Both the position numbers and the translations under genes were made by a program. From the NCBI RefSeq assembly GCF_005222485.1, contig NZ_CP029078.1, forward strand, positions 6,165,501-6,229,500: 64,000 nt of DNA, given 5' to 3'. The notes under the pieces are model-generated. The model searched no databases and was not told where the DNA came from. It saw only the letters and a program-made list of their open reading frames with translations. Source of the stretch: Streptomyces griseoviridis (GTDB lineage Bacteria; Actinomycetota; Actinomycetes; Streptomycetales; Streptomycetaceae). Shown here one piece after another: positions 10,180 through 18,612 of this stretch (within the stretch, counting starts at the first letter, position 1; each line of letters opens with the position of its first letter).

Positions 10180-11764
10180 GCCGCACCTCGAAGTGATCGA
10201 CCCGGGTGCCGTCCTGCGCGAGCGCCGACACATCGAGGCGCGGTGAACCGCCCGTCCGCGCCTCCACCCGCAGCAGCGAGAACCCCCGGTAGCGCACCCG
10301 CGACCACTCCACGGTCTCCGGCTCCTGGGCCCGCGACCTCGTCCACGCGAAGCTGTCCACGGGCGTGTCGCGGGTGACGTGCCCCTCGTAGCTCTCCTTC
10401 ACGCCCGACGGGAAGCCGTACAGGTCCTTGCCGCCGCCGCCCGCCGTCACGTACACCGTCCCGTCCCTGGTCGGGTCGGTCGACCCGCCGATCGGCACCG
10501 GACGGCCCACCGCGCCGTCCCGGATCGCGTCGGTCCGCTCATAGACATGGTTGTGGCCGTTGATCACCAGATCCACCTGGTGCTTCGCGAACAGCGGCAG
10601 CCACGCGGCCCGCACCCCGCCGTCCGAGGCGTGCGTGGACGTCGAGTACGCGCAGTGGTGGAAGAAGACGACGACGAAGTCGACGCCGTCGGCCGCCCGC
10701 AGCCGGGTCAGCTCCCTGTCGAGCCACGCCGTCTGCCGGCCGCCCGAGCAGCCCAGGTTGGCCGGGATCTCCCAGGACACGTCGTTGGCGTCCAGCGCGA
10801 CGAACCCGACGTTGCCGTAGGTGAACGCGTACACGCCCGGCGCGGTGCGCGGGTCGAACCCGGTGTCGGGCAGCGACCAGCGGGCCAGCTGGCCGCCGTA
10901 GCCGTCGGGCGAGTACCAGGCCTCCATGTCGTGGTTGCCGGTCGTCACCATCCACGGCACGGTCCGCGCCACCGGCTCGTTCTGCTTCAGGAACAGGTCC
11001 CAGTAGCCGGGGTCGTAGCCGTCCGACGTCTTGCCCTGGCCGTTGACGTCGGCGTAGCAGATGTCGCCCGCGTGCAGATGGAAGGCGGGCTTCTGGCGCA
11101 GGATCACATCGTCGTTGGCCGCGGCCGCCTGGCTGACGCCCTGGTCGCCGAAGGCGGTGAAGACGAACGACTCGGGGCGCGCGGGCGCGGTGCGGAACGA
11201 ACCGATCGCCGCGCGGTGCTCGGCGGCCGTCGGGTCGAAGCCGTCGTGGCCGACGCCGTAGTAGTAGGTGGTGCCGGGGAGCAGGCCGTCCACGGCGGCG
11301 TGCGCGTAGTACTGCTCGAACGCCGGGCGCACGCCGGTCAGCGCCGGCGTGTGCAGGTCCCGGATCTCCGCCTCGACGCGCCGGTCCAGCGCGTCCGGCG
11401 CCGTCCCGATCCGCGCGAACGGCTTCCGCACGGCGAGCGGCAGCTGCCAGGAGACCCGCATCCCGGTCCTCGGGTCGGCGCCGAACGCCAGATGGCGGCC
11501 GAACGGCACGACGGCCGAGCCGTGCACCGTGCCGCTCGCCGGTGCCGTCGCGGGGGAGCCGGACGGCCGGTGGCCCTTCGGGTCCGCCGCCTGGCGCTCC
11601 TTCGTCCCCGGGCCCGCGCAGCCGGCCAGCAGGCCGCCGGCCACGGCGCCCGCCGTCACCAGCGTGCGCCGCCTGGTCAGCTTCGTCCGCAGGTACTCGT
11701 GCTGCTCGGCCATGCTCATCCGGCGCGCCAGACGGGGCGGAATGCCGAAGTCGGGAAGGTCCAT
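10169..11764 (-). CDS. Exported metallophosphoesterase (purple acid phosphatase-like), Tat lipoprotein
   Basis: The product of about 531 residues begins with a cytosolic lead, then a twin-arginine signal (TRRRTLVTAGAVAGGLLAGC) ending in a lipobox Cys, so it is probably a Tat-exported lipoprotein. An N-terminal fibronectin-like domain (RVSWQLP, TTYYYGVGHDGF) precedes the dinuclear-metal phosphoesterase core: FGDQG, HAGDICYAD, TTGNHDME, VVFFHHCAYST and INGHNHVYER. This is the set of metal ligands of purple acid phosphatases. I chose ATG 11764; ATG 11794 is the alternative and the start is not settled. Likely role is release of phosphate outside the cell. Confidence 0.88.
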   Translation of the reverse strand: MDLPDFGIPPRLARRMSMAEQHEYLRTKLTRRRTLVTAGAVAGGLLAGCAGPGTKERQAADPKGHRPSGSPATAPASGTVHGSAVVPFGRHLAFGADPRTGMRVSWQLPLAVRKPFARIGTAPDALDRRVEAEIRDLHTPALTGVRPAFEQYYAHAAVDGLLPGTTYYYGVGHDGFDPTAAEHRAAIGSFRTAPARPESFVFTAFGDQGVSQAAAANDDVILRQKPAFHLHAGDICYADVNGQGKTSDGYDPGYWDLFLKQNEPVARTVPWMVTTGNHDMEAWYSPDGYGGQLARWSLPDTGFDPRTAPGVYAFTYGNVGFVALDANDVSWEIPANLGCSGGRQTAWLDRELTRLRAADGVDFVVVFFHHCAYSTSTHASDGGVRAAWLPLFAKHQVDLVINGHNHVYERTDAIRDGAVGRPVPIGGSTDPTRDGTVYVTAGGGGKDLYGFPSGVKESYEGHVTRDTPVDSFAWTRSRAQEPETVEWSRVRYRGFSLLRVEARTGGSPRLDVSALAQDGTRVDHFEVRRGA

Positions 11765-11881
11765 GACGGAGAAGTTCCCAGCACGGGCCGACATCCGCCC
11801 CACATTCGGGTGAACGGGTGACGACGACCGGCCGCCGGGCCGCCGCCCACCCCCACCGGCTGTCCGCATGCCGGACGGGCC

Positions 11882-11910
11882 GTGTCATCCCATGGGACGA
11901 GGAGTAGGGT
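11882..11910 (+). promoter_or_regulatory. Candidate leuB promoter, predicted leaderless start
   Basis: GTGTCA (11882-11887) and TAGGGT (11905-11910) are 17 nt apart. The expected transcription start, 7 nt after the -10, is the leuB ATG itself at 11917, so leuB may be translated from a leaderless mRNA. A GAGGAG at 11899-11904 is too far from the ATG to be ideal. Confidence 0.5.
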
Positions 11911-11916
11911 GCCGAC

Positions 11917-12960
11917 ATGTCTCGCAGCATCGATCTCGCAGTGATTCCCGGTGACGGCATCGGCCAGGAAGTCGTCACCGAGGGCCTGAAGGTCCTCTCC
12001 GCCGTCCTTCCGCAGGATGTGAAGCTGGAGACCAAGGAGTTCGACTTCGGCGCCCGGCGCTACCACGCCACCGGTGAGACCCTCACCGACGCCGACCTCG
12101 ACGCCCTCAAGGGGCACGACGCGATCCTGCTCGGCGCCATCGGCGACCCGAGCGTGCCGTCCGGCGTGCTGGAGCGCGGCTTCCTGCTCAAGCTCCGCTT
12201 CGCCTTCGACCACCACGTCAACCTGCGCCCCAGCAAACTGCTCCCGGGAGTGGCCACCCCGCTCGCCGGTGAGCCGCGGATCGACTTCGTCGTGGTCCGC
12301 GAGGGCACCGAGGGCCCGTACACCGGCAACGGCGGCACCATCCGCAAGGGCACCGAGCACGAGGTCGCCACCGAGGTCTCCGTCAACACGGCGTTCGGTG
12401 TCGAGCGGGTCGTCCGCGACGCCTTCGCCCGCGCCCAGGCCCGCCCCCGCAAGAAGCTCACGCTGGTCCACAAGAACAACGTGCTGACCTTCGCGGGCCA
12501 CCTGTGGACGAACGTCTTCAACCGCGTCGCGGCCGAGTTCCCCGACGTCACCACCGACTACATCCACGTCGATGCCGCGACCATCTACCTGGTCACCGAC
12601 CCCGGCCGGTTCGACGTCATCGTCACCGACAACCTCTTCGGCGACATCATCACCGACCTCGCCGCGGCCGTCTCGGGCGGCATCGGCGTCGCCGCCAGCG
12701 GGAACATCAACCCGTCCGGCGCGTTCCCCTCGATGTTCGAGCCGGTGCACGGCTCCGCACCCGACATCGCGGGCCAGGGCAAGGCCGACCCCACCGCCAC
12801 GGTCCTGTCCGTCGCCCTCCTGCTGCGCCACCTCGGCTACGAGGCCGAGGCCGGCCGGATCGAGGAGGCCGTCTCCGCCGACCTCGCGGAGCGCACCGGC
12901 AACCCTGCCCGCAGCACGTCGCAGATCGGCGACGCGCTCGCGGAACGCGTAGCCGGCTGA
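11917..12960 (+). CDS. leuB: 3-isopropylmalate dehydrogenase
   Basis: Oxidatively decarboxylates 3-isopropylmalate to 2-oxoisocaproate with NAD+ in leucine synthesis. The 347-residue protein has the isopropylmalate/isocitrate dehydrogenase fold signatures: GDGIGQEV at the start, the substrate-loop [10 protein letters not shown], the basic site VHKNNVLTF and the Mg/cofactor segment [20 protein letters not shown], with [16 protein letters not shown] in the NAD region. It stands alone between terminators rather than next to leuCD (30 kb away), as is usual in Streptomyces. Confidence 0.96.
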   Translation: MSRSIDLAVIPGDGIGQEVVTEGLKVLSAVLPQDVKLETKEFDFGARRYHATGETLTDADLDALKGHDAILLGAIGDPSVPSGVLERGFLLKLRFAFDHHVNLRPSKLLPGVATPLAGEPRIDFVVVREGTEGPYTGNGGTIRKGTEHEVATEVSVNTAFGVERVVRDAFARAQARPRKKLTLVHKNNVLTFAGHLWTNVFNRVAAEFPDVTTDYIHVDAATIYLVTDPGRFDVIVTDNLFGDIITDLAAAVSGGIGVAASGNINPSGAFPSMFEPVHGSAPDIAGQGKADPTATVLSVALLLRHLGYEAEAGRIEEAVSADLAERTGNPARSTSQIGDALAERVAG

Positions 12961-12981
12961 CCCGGCCGTCGAGTCTCCCTC

Positions 12982-13013
12982 GAAGCCGCCGGGTACACCG
13001 TCCCGGCGGCTTC
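12982..13013 (+). terminator. Terminator after leuB
   Basis: GAAGCCGCCGGG (12982-12993) pairs perfectly with CCCGGCGGCTTC (13002-13013) over an 8-nt loop, 21 nt after the leuB stop. Confidence 0.88.
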
Positions 13014-13114
13014 CGTATGCCCGCCGCCGGGTGACACCATCTTCCTCCGGGTCGCATTCACGCTGTTTTCGTCCACGGCGTCCCGCGCGCGATAATCGAA
13101 CGCGGAGCCGCGGT

Positions 13115-13142
13115 TTGAGGGAATGCTCGGACGTCCTAGTAC
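13115..13142 (+). promoter_or_regulatory. Candidate ilvE promoter with a small palindrome
   Basis: TTGAGG (13115-13120) and TAGTAC (13137-13142) are 16 nt apart. The -10 overlaps an AGTAC-TGG-GTACT inverted repeat (13138-13150) that could be an operator. The ilvE ATG follows 64 nt after the -10. Confidence 0.4.
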
Positions 13143-13206
13143 TGGGTACTGGCCGTACGGACGTGAGCGCGGCCCGTCACACACAACCGGTGAAGGACAA
13201 CCACTC

Positions 13207-14295
13207 ATGACGACGCCCACGATCGAGCTCAAGCCCTCCGCCAGCCCGCTCTCCGCCGCCGAGCGCGACGCGATCCTGGTGGCCCCCGGGTTCGGCCGCC
13301 ACTTCACCGACCACATGGTGACGATCCGGTGGACCGAGGGCCGCGGCTGGCACGACGGCCAGCTCGTCCCGTACGGCCCGCTCTCCCTCGACCCGGCGAA
13401 CATGACCCTGCACTACGCGCAGGAGATCTTCGAGGGCCTCAAGGCGTACCGCCAGCCCGACGGTTCGGTGGCGACCTTCCGCCCGGAGAAGAACGCCACG
13501 CGCTTCCAGGCCTCCGCCCGCCGCCTCGGCATGCCCGAGCTGCCGGTCGAGACGTTCATCGAGGCGTGCGACGTGCTGGTCCGCCAGGACGCGGCCTGGG
13601 TCCCGGCGCACGGCGGCGAGGAGTCCCTCTACCTGCGCCCGTTCATGATCGCGACCGAGGTCGGTCTCGGTGTGAAGCCCGCCAACGAGTACCTCTTCCT
13701 GGTCATCGCCTCCCCGGCCGGCGCCTACTTCCCCGGCGGGGTGCGGCCGGTGTCGATCTGGCTCTCCGAGGACCGGGTGCGCGCGGTCCCCGGCGGTGTG
13801 GGCGACGCCAAGACCGGCGGCAACTACGCGGCCTCCCTGCTGGCCCAGGCCGAGGCCGCGGCCAAGGGCTGCGAGCAGGTCTGCTACCTCGACGCCGTCG
13901 AGCACCGGTGGGTCGAGGAACTCGGCGGGATGAACCTGTACTTCGTGTACGGCGACCGGATCGTCACCCCCGGCCTCACCGGCTCCATCCTGGAGGGCGT
14001 CACCCGCGACTCGCTCCTCACCGTCGCCCGTGACCTCGGCTACACCGCCGAGGAGGGCCGCGTCTCGGTCGAGCAGTGGCAGCGCGACGCGGAGAACGGC
14101 AGCCTCACCGAGGTCTTCGCCTGCGGCACCGCCGCCGTCATCACCCCGGTCGGCACGGTCAAGCGGGAGAGCGCCGAGTGGCGGCAGTCGGGCGGCGAGC
14201 CCGGCGAGGTCACGCTCAAGCTGCGCTCCGCCCTGCTGGACGTCCAGCGGGGCATCACGCCCGACCGGCACGGCTGGATGCACCGGCTCGGCTAG
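13207..14295 (+). CDS. ilvE: Branched-chain amino acid aminotransferase
   Basis: Transfers amino groups from glutamate to the 2-oxo acids in the final step of Ile, Val and Leu synthesis, and works in reverse during degradation. The 362-residue PLP fold-type IV protein has the Schiff-base Lys in [13 protein letters not shown] (about K202), and the substrate loops [15 protein letters not shown] and [15 protein letters not shown]. The fold-type IV phosphate site is seen in [16 protein letters not shown] 13207 with an upstream GAAGGA is the natural start; the frame is open further upstream through the promoter only by chance. Confidence 0.96.
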   Translation: MTTPTIELKPSASPLSAAERDAILVAPGFGRHFTDHMVTIRWTEGRGWHDGQLVPYGPLSLDPANMTLHYAQEIFEGLKAYRQPDGSVATFRPEKNATRFQASARRLGMPELPVETFIEACDVLVRQDAAWVPAHGGEESLYLRPFMIATEVGLGVKPANEYLFLVIASPAGAYFPGGVRPVSIWLSEDRVRAVPGGVGDAKTGGNYAASLLAQAEAAAKGCEQVCYLDAVEHRWVEELGGMNLYFVYGDRIVTPGLTGSILEGVTRDSLLTVARDLGYTAEEGRVSVEQWQRDAENGSLTEVFACGTAAVITPVGTVKRESAEWRQSGGEPGEVTLKLRSALLDVQRGITPDRHGWMHRLG

Positions 14296-14490
14296 GCACT
14301 GTCCGGCACCTGCGGGAGCCGTCCCGGACCCGCCGTCCGGTACGGCTCCCGACGGCTCCCGCCCCCAGCGACAGCGGCGGGCCTCGTGCGACGGCGGGCC
14401 CTCCCGCGACGGCGGACCCGGTGCGTCGGCGGCGGGACGGCGAGCTGACCGGCCGCCGCAAGACGGACCGTTCGTATCCTGAGACGGAGG

Positions 14491-14519
14491 GTGAGGGCGG
14501 GGGCGCCTTGTGCCAGACT
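14491..14519 (+). promoter_or_regulatory. Candidate promoter for the cimA leader transcript
   Basis: GTGAGG (14491-14496) and CAGACT (14514-14519) are 17 nt apart. The predicted start, 7 nt later, is the G at 14526 that opens the leader peptide, so this peptide would be leaderless. The same TGCCAGACTG decamer occurs upstream of rsmD. Confidence 0.4.
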
Positions 14520-14525
14520 GCCCCC

Positions 14526-14576
14526 GTGCTCTCGTTCGCCATGATTATTGGCAGCAGGCGCGCCGGTCCGCAGTGA
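14526..14576 (+). CDS. Predicted 16-residue leader peptide with tandem Ile codons (cimA attenuator)
   Basis: GTG 14526 opens a 16-codon frame reading (M)LSFAMIIGSRRAGPQ and ending TGA at 14576. Codons 7 and 8 are ATT ATT, the Ile codon that a high-GC Streptomyces almost never uses in place of ATC. There is no Shine-Dalgarno; a -10-like CAGACT placed 7 nt upstream suggests a leaderless start. The peptide is followed at once by a long hairpin and then a U-tract terminator before cimA. Because cimA feeds isoleucine synthesis, ribosome stalling at ATT ATT when Ile-tRNA is scarce is the expected signal. The frame and structures are seen; the regulatory role is inferred. Confidence 0.6.
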   Translation: MLSFAMIIGSRRAGPQ

Positions 14577-14607
14577 CCGCCACGTACGACCAGGTACGGG
14601 CGGACAC
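14573..14607 (+). promoter_or_regulatory. Pause-type hairpin of the cimA leader
   Basis: Starting at the leader peptide stop codon, GTG-A-CCGCC-(A)-CGTAC pairs with GTACG-GGCGG-A-CAC over a GACCAG loop (14588-14593). That is 13 base pairs with one A-A mismatch and one bulged A. Its position matches the 1:2 pause hairpin of a classical attenuator. I could not resolve a convincing antiterminator by eye. Confidence 0.55.
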
Positions 14608-14631
14608 CGTTGTTCTCGACCCGCGCGCAGA

Positions 14632-14656
14632 CCTCTCGCACCCGCGAGGGGTTTTT
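14632..14656 (+). terminator. Attenuator terminator upstream of cimA
   Basis: CCTCTCGC (14632-14639) pairs with GCGAGGGG (14644-14651), with one G-U pair and an ACCC loop, followed by TTTTT (14652-14656) and a second TTTT at 14660-14663. A real U-tract is rare in this genome. It sits about 110 nt before the cimA ATG and after no gene other than the leader peptide. Confidence 0.75.
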
Positions 14657-14766
14657 CGCTTTTCTGGCCCACCCCAGCCGGGAGCCGAGCGCGAGGGACC
14701 ATGGGAGGACGGTGGAGCCGGTCATTCCGGTACGACCGAGATCCAACCTTCAGGAGCCTTGACACC

Positions 14767-16371
14767 ATGACCGACACCAGCGAGCTCGACGACTCGTTCC
14801 ACGTCTTCGACACCACCTTGCGCGACGGCGCCCAGCGCGAGGGCATCAACCTCACCGTCGCGGACAAACTGGCGATCGCACGGCACCTGGACGACTTCGG
14901 TGTGGGCTTCATCGAGGGCGGCTGGCCCGGCGCCAACCCCCGGGACACCGAGTTCTTCGCCCGCGCCCGGCAGGAGATCGACTTCCGGCACGCCACCCTC
15001 GTCGCGTTCGGCGCCACCCGCCGCCCCGGCGCCAAAGCGGCCGAGGACCCGCAGGTCAGGGCGCTCGTCGAGTCGGGCGCCGACGTCATCACGCTGGTCG
15101 CCAAGTCCCACGACCGGCATGTCGAACTGGCGCTGCGCACCACCCTCGACGAGAACCTGGAGATGGTCCGCGACACCGTCTCCCACCTGCGCTCCGAGGG
15201 CCGCCGCGTCTTCGTCGACTGCGAGCACTTCTTCGACGGCTACCGCGCCAACCCCGAGTACGCCAAGGCCGTCGTACGGACCGCCGCCGAGGCCGGCGCC
15301 GACGTGGTGATCCTGTGCGACACCAACGGCGGGATGCTGCCCGCGCAGATCCAGGCCGTCGTCGCCACCGTCCTCGCCGACACCGGCGCCCGGCTCGGCA
15401 TCCACGCCCAGGACGACACCGGCTGCGCCGTCGCCAACACGCTGGCCGCCGTCGACGCGGGCGCCACCCACGTCCAGTGCACGGCCAACGGCTACGGCGA
15501 GCGGGTCGGCAACGCCAACCTCTTCCCGGTGGTCGCCGCCCTGGAGCTGAAGTACGGCAAGAAGGTGCTGCCCGAGGGCAAGCTCCGCGAGACCACCCGG
15601 ATCTCGCACGCCATCGCCGAGGTCGTCAACCTCACGCCCTCCACCCACCAGCCCTACGTCGGTGTCTCCGCGTTCGCGCACAAGGCGGGGCTGCACGCCT
15701 CCGCGATCAAGGTCGACCCCGATCTGTACCAGCACATCGACCCGGCGCTGGTCGGCAACACCATGCGGATGCTGGTCTCCGACATGGCGGGCCGCGCCTC
15801 CATCGAGCTGAAGGGCAAGGAACTGGGCGTCGACCTCGGCGGCGACCGCGAACTGATCGGCCGGGTCGTCGAGCGGGTCAAGGAACGCGAACTGCGCGGC
15901 TACACCTACGAGGCCGCCGACGCCTCCTTCGAACTGCTGCTGCGCGCCGAGGTGGCGGGCAAGCCGCTGAAGTACTTCGACGTCGAGTCGTGGCGCGCGA
16001 TCGTCGAGGACCGCCCCGACGGCAGCCACGCCAACGAGGCCACCGTCAAGCTCTGGGCCAAGAGCGAGCGGATCGTCGCCACCGCCGAGGGCAACGGCCC
16101 GGTCAACGCGCTGGACCGGGCGCTGCGGGTGGCGCTGGAGAAGATCTATCCGCAACTCGCCGACCTGGGCCTCGTCGACTACAAGGTCCGCATCCTGGAG
16201 GGCAAGCACGGCACCCAGTCCACCACCCGCGTCCTGATCTCCACCTCGGACGGCTCCGGCGAGTGGTCCACGGTGGGCGTCGCGGAGAACGTCATCGCGG
16301 CCTCCTGGCAGGCCCTGGAGGACGCGTACGCGTACGGGCTGCTGCGGGCCGGGGTGAGCCCCGCGGAGTAG
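14767..16371 (+). CDS. cimA: Citramalate synthase
   Basis: Condenses pyruvate and acetyl-CoA to (R)-citramalate, the threonine-independent entry to 2-oxobutyrate and isoleucine. The 534-residue DRE-TIM metallolyase opens with FDTTLRDGAQREGINLTVADK and GFIEGGWPGANPRD, which separates the CimA/LeuA2 group from LeuA. It has the metal site HAQDDTGCAVANTLAA and HVQCTANGYGERVGNANL, and a C-terminal LeuA allosteric domain (from about residue 400), presumably for isoleucine feedback. ATG 14767 is preceded by CAGGAG. The predicted attenuator lies directly upstream. An older annotation might call it 2-isopropylmalate synthase. Confidence 0.92.
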   Translation: MTDTSELDDSFHVFDTTLRDGAQREGINLTVADKLAIARHLDDFGVGFIEGGWPGANPRDTEFFARARQEIDFRHATLVAFGATRRPGAKAAEDPQVRALVESGADVITLVAKSHDRHVELALRTTLDENLEMVRDTVSHLRSEGRRVFVDCEHFFDGYRANPEYAKAVVRTAAEAGADVVILCDTNGGMLPAQIQAVVATVLADTGARLGIHAQDDTGCAVANTLAAVDAGATHVQCTANGYGERVGNANLFPVVAALELKYGKKVLPEGKLRETTRISHAIAEVVNLTPSTHQPYVGVSAFAHKAGLHASAIKVDPDLYQHIDPALVGNTMRMLVSDMAGRASIELKGKELGVDLGGDRELIGRVVERVKERELRGYTYEAADASFELLLRAEVAGKPLKYFDVESWRAIVEDRPDGSHANEATVKLWAKSERIVATAEGNGPVNALDRALRVALEKIYPQLADLGLVDYKVRILEGKHGTQSTTRVLISTSDGSGEWSTVGVAENVIAASWQALEDAYAYGLLRAGVSPAE

Positions 16372-16402
16372 GCCAGGCCCGGCGGCGCGCGGGCCGTCCG
16401 CA

Positions 16403-16449
16403 CGGCGGCCGGCGCGGCGGGGGATTCACCACCGCCGCGCCGGCCGCCG
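16403..16449. terminator. Bidirectional terminator between cimA and the GH30 gene
   Basis: CGGCGGCCGGCGCGGCGG (16403-16420) and its exact reverse complement (16432-16449) form an 18-bp stem with an 11-nt loop, midway between two convergent genes. Confidence 0.85.
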
Positions 16450-16479
16450 CCGCGGGCACCGGCTCCGGCCGTCACGGTC

Positions 16480-18345
16480 TCAGCGCAACTGCCACTTCTG
16501 GTTCGACGCGCCCGTGCACGACCAGATCTGCGCCCGAGCCCCGTTCGCCGACGAGTTGTCCGTGACGTCCAGGCACTTGGCCGCCGCGGTGTTGACGACG
16601 TCGCCGGTGGCCGCGTCGTACGTCCACTGCTGGGCGCCGGTGCCGTTGCAGTCGTAGAGCTGGAGCTTGGCGCCGTTCGCGGTCGACGCGGAGGTCACGT
16701 CCAGGCACTTGCCGAGCGACTGCACCGAGCCGTCGGCGCGCACCGTCCAGGTCTGCGCGGCCGAGCCGTTGCAGTCGTAGAGCTGTACCGCCGTGCCGTT
16801 CGCGCTCAAACCGCCCGCCACGTCGAGGCACTTGCCGCCGAGGCCGACGAAGGTTCCGGAGGTCGCGGCGCCCCCCGTCGGGGTGCCGGACCAGGTGAAG
16901 GTGGCCGACGTCTTGCCGGGCAGCGAGTAAGTGGCGTGCTGCGAGCCCCAGTTGACGGTGACCGTCTTCGCCGCTGAACCGTCGTTGTACGCGATCAGGG
17001 CCTTGCCGCCGTCCGGGTTGCGCCAGGCCACGTTCGGCACCGACGAGGACGCCGTGGACGCGATGCGCTGGGCGCCCGGCCGGACGAACTTCGTCAGATG
17101 GCCCATCGTGTAGTACTCGACCGTGTAGTCCACCGTGCCGCTCGCGCCGTCGCCGTTGTGCACGGTGACCAGCCCGGTGCAGGTGCCGCAACCGCCGTTG
17201 TGCGGGCCCATGTTATGGTCCACGGCCAGCGACCACTTGGTCACCGACTTCGCCCAGTTGCGGGTGTAGTCGACGATGTTGAGCATGTCCTCGCGCTGCT
17301 GGTTGGCGATCCAGGTGCCGCCCGAGTGCTCGGTGCCGAACGCGTCGAGCGCCGGGTACTGGTTGTGCACGGCCGTCTGCTTGGTGACGTCACCGCCGTA
17401 GCCGTGCCAGGCGATCCCGCCGAAGTTGGGGTGGTTGCGGACCGCCGCGTCGTCGACCGTCTGCGCCGCGTAGGAGTCGTACACGTCCCAGTTCCAGTCG
17501 TGCGCGAGGACCTTGGTGGACAGACCGGCCGCCTGGAGCTTGGGCAGCAGCTCGCTCTTCACGAAGTACGCGAGCCCGCTGGCGTTCCAGCTCATCGAGG
17601 GGTAACCGCCGCAGCAGGTCGGCTCGTTCTGCGGGGTCACGTACCCGACGTTCACACCCTGGTCCCGGTACCCCTGGAGGTACTTCACGAAGTACGAGGC
17701 GTACGCGCCGTAGTCCTCGGCCTTCAGCCAGCCCCCGTTGAGGGAGCCGCTGTCCTTCATCCAGGCGGGCGCGGTCCACGGCGAGGCCATCACGGTGAGG
17801 GCCGGGTTGAGCCGGACGGCCTGCTGGGTGAGCGGCACCACGTCGGCGAGGTCGTGGGCGAGGGAGAACTTCGCGAGCGCGGGGTCGGTCTGGCCGGCCG
17901 GGACGTCGTCGTAGGTGTAGCCGTTCCTGGCCAGGTCGGAGGCGCCCATCGGGTTGCGCAGGAACGACAGTCCGATGCCGTCGGTGGGCGAGAACAGCTT
18001 GCGCATGGCGCTGTCCCGGGTCGCCTGGGACAGCGCGCCGCTGCTGTTCATCAGCCAGGCGGCGGTGTCCGTGAAGGACGCGCCGCCGCCGGCGAAGGTC
18101 TGGTAGCGGGTGTTCTCGTCGACGGTGATGTTCTCGCCGCCGCCTCCGGTGCCGCTCTGGAACGCGAACGGCGTCTGCGCCTGGAGTCCGCGCACGACAT
18201 GGCGTCCGGCGGAGTCGTCGGTGGTGGTGAGCCAGGCGGTGACCTGTTCGCCCGCCGCGTGCGCGGGCGGTACCGCCGCCGTGAGACCGGCCGTGGAGAG
18301 CAGACCGGCGAGCAGCAACCGGATCGCGTGGGGGGTTCTCCTCAT
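16480..18345 (-). CDS. Secreted GH30 glycoside hydrolase with C-terminal ricin-type CBM13
   Basis: The 621-residue protein has a Sec signal peptide (RRTPHAIRLLLAGLLSTAG...AHA). The GH30 barrel follows: YQTFAGGGASFTDTAAW near the N-terminus, the acid/base Glu in TPQNEPTCCGG (about E241) and the nucleophile Glu in FGTEHSGGTW (about E339). The GH30 beta-sandwich leads into about 125 residues of CBM13 with three repeats (GKCLDV...QTW, GKCLDV...QQW, AKCLDV...QKW). Exact substrate (beta-1,6-glucan, glucosylceramide-like or xylan) cannot be read from this. ATG 18345 is chosen; GTG 18351 is two codons upstream. A box array lies upstream. Confidence 0.9.
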   Translation of the reverse strand: MRRTPHAIRLLLAGLLSTAGLTAAVPPAHAAGEQVTAWLTTTDDSAGRHVVRGLQAQTPFAFQSGTGGGGENITVDENTRYQTFAGGGASFTDTAAWLMNSSGALSQATRDSAMRKLFSPTDGIGLSFLRNPMGASDLARNGYTYDDVPAGQTDPALAKFSLAHDLADVVPLTQQAVRLNPALTVMASPWTAPAWMKDSGSLNGGWLKAEDYGAYASYFVKYLQGYRDQGVNVGYVTPQNEPTCCGGYPSMSWNASGLAYFVKSELLPKLQAAGLSTKVLAHDWNWDVYDSYAAQTVDDAAVRNHPNFGGIAWHGYGGDVTKQTAVHNQYPALDAFGTEHSGGTWIANQQREDMLNIVDYTRNWAKSVTKWSLAVDHNMGPHNGGCGTCTGLVTVHNGDGASGTVDYTVEYYTMGHLTKFVRPGAQRIASTASSSVPNVAWRNPDGGKALIAYNDGSAAKTVTVNWGSQHATYSLPGKTSATFTWSGTPTGGAATSGTFVGLGGKCLDVAGGLSANGTAVQLYDCNGSAAQTWTVRADGSVQSLGKCLDVTSASTANGAKLQLYDCNGTGAQQWTYDAATGDVVNTAAAKCLDVTDNSSANGARAQIWSCTGASNQKWQLR

Positions 18346-18399
18346 GGACACGTCGCCCTTCCTGACGAGATGTCGTGACGGGATGGTGCGGGCCGTTCA

Positions 18400-18453
18400 G
18401 TTAACTCACGGCGTGATCTAAGCCATGAGTGAACTGTGGGTGGCTGAGTGAAC
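18400..18453. promoter_or_regulatory. Three 9-bp boxes upstream of the GH30 gene
   Basis: TGAGTGAAC occurs at 18426-18434 and again at 18445-18453, a 19-bp period. An inverted copy with one change, GTTAACTCA, lies at 18400-18408. The array is 55-110 bp upstream of the GH30 start, where a substrate-responsive repressor or activator would bind. Rotational phasing is close to two helical turns. Confidence 0.5.
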
Positions 18454-18576
18454 CAGAGAGCGGAGGGGAGGTCCATACCAAGGACCGCTCCGCTCGTCAG
18501 GACGCGCCCGGCCGCCAGGAATCGGCGGTGACGAAGCGGCCGACGCTCCCGGGCGACCTCGGCCCCCTCCGCCCAG

Positions 18577-18606
18577 GTGACCGTTTTGTACCGCTTCCGG
18601 TAGCTT
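18577..18606 (+). promoter_or_regulatory. Candidate promoter of the TPM-domain gene
   Basis: GTGACC (18577-18582) and TAGCTT (18601-18606) are 18 nt apart. The expected start is the ATG at 18613, giving a leaderless mRNA. The GGAGG just before the ATG is too close (0 nt) to act as a normal ribosome site. Confidence 0.45.
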
Positions 18607-18612
18607 CGGAGG

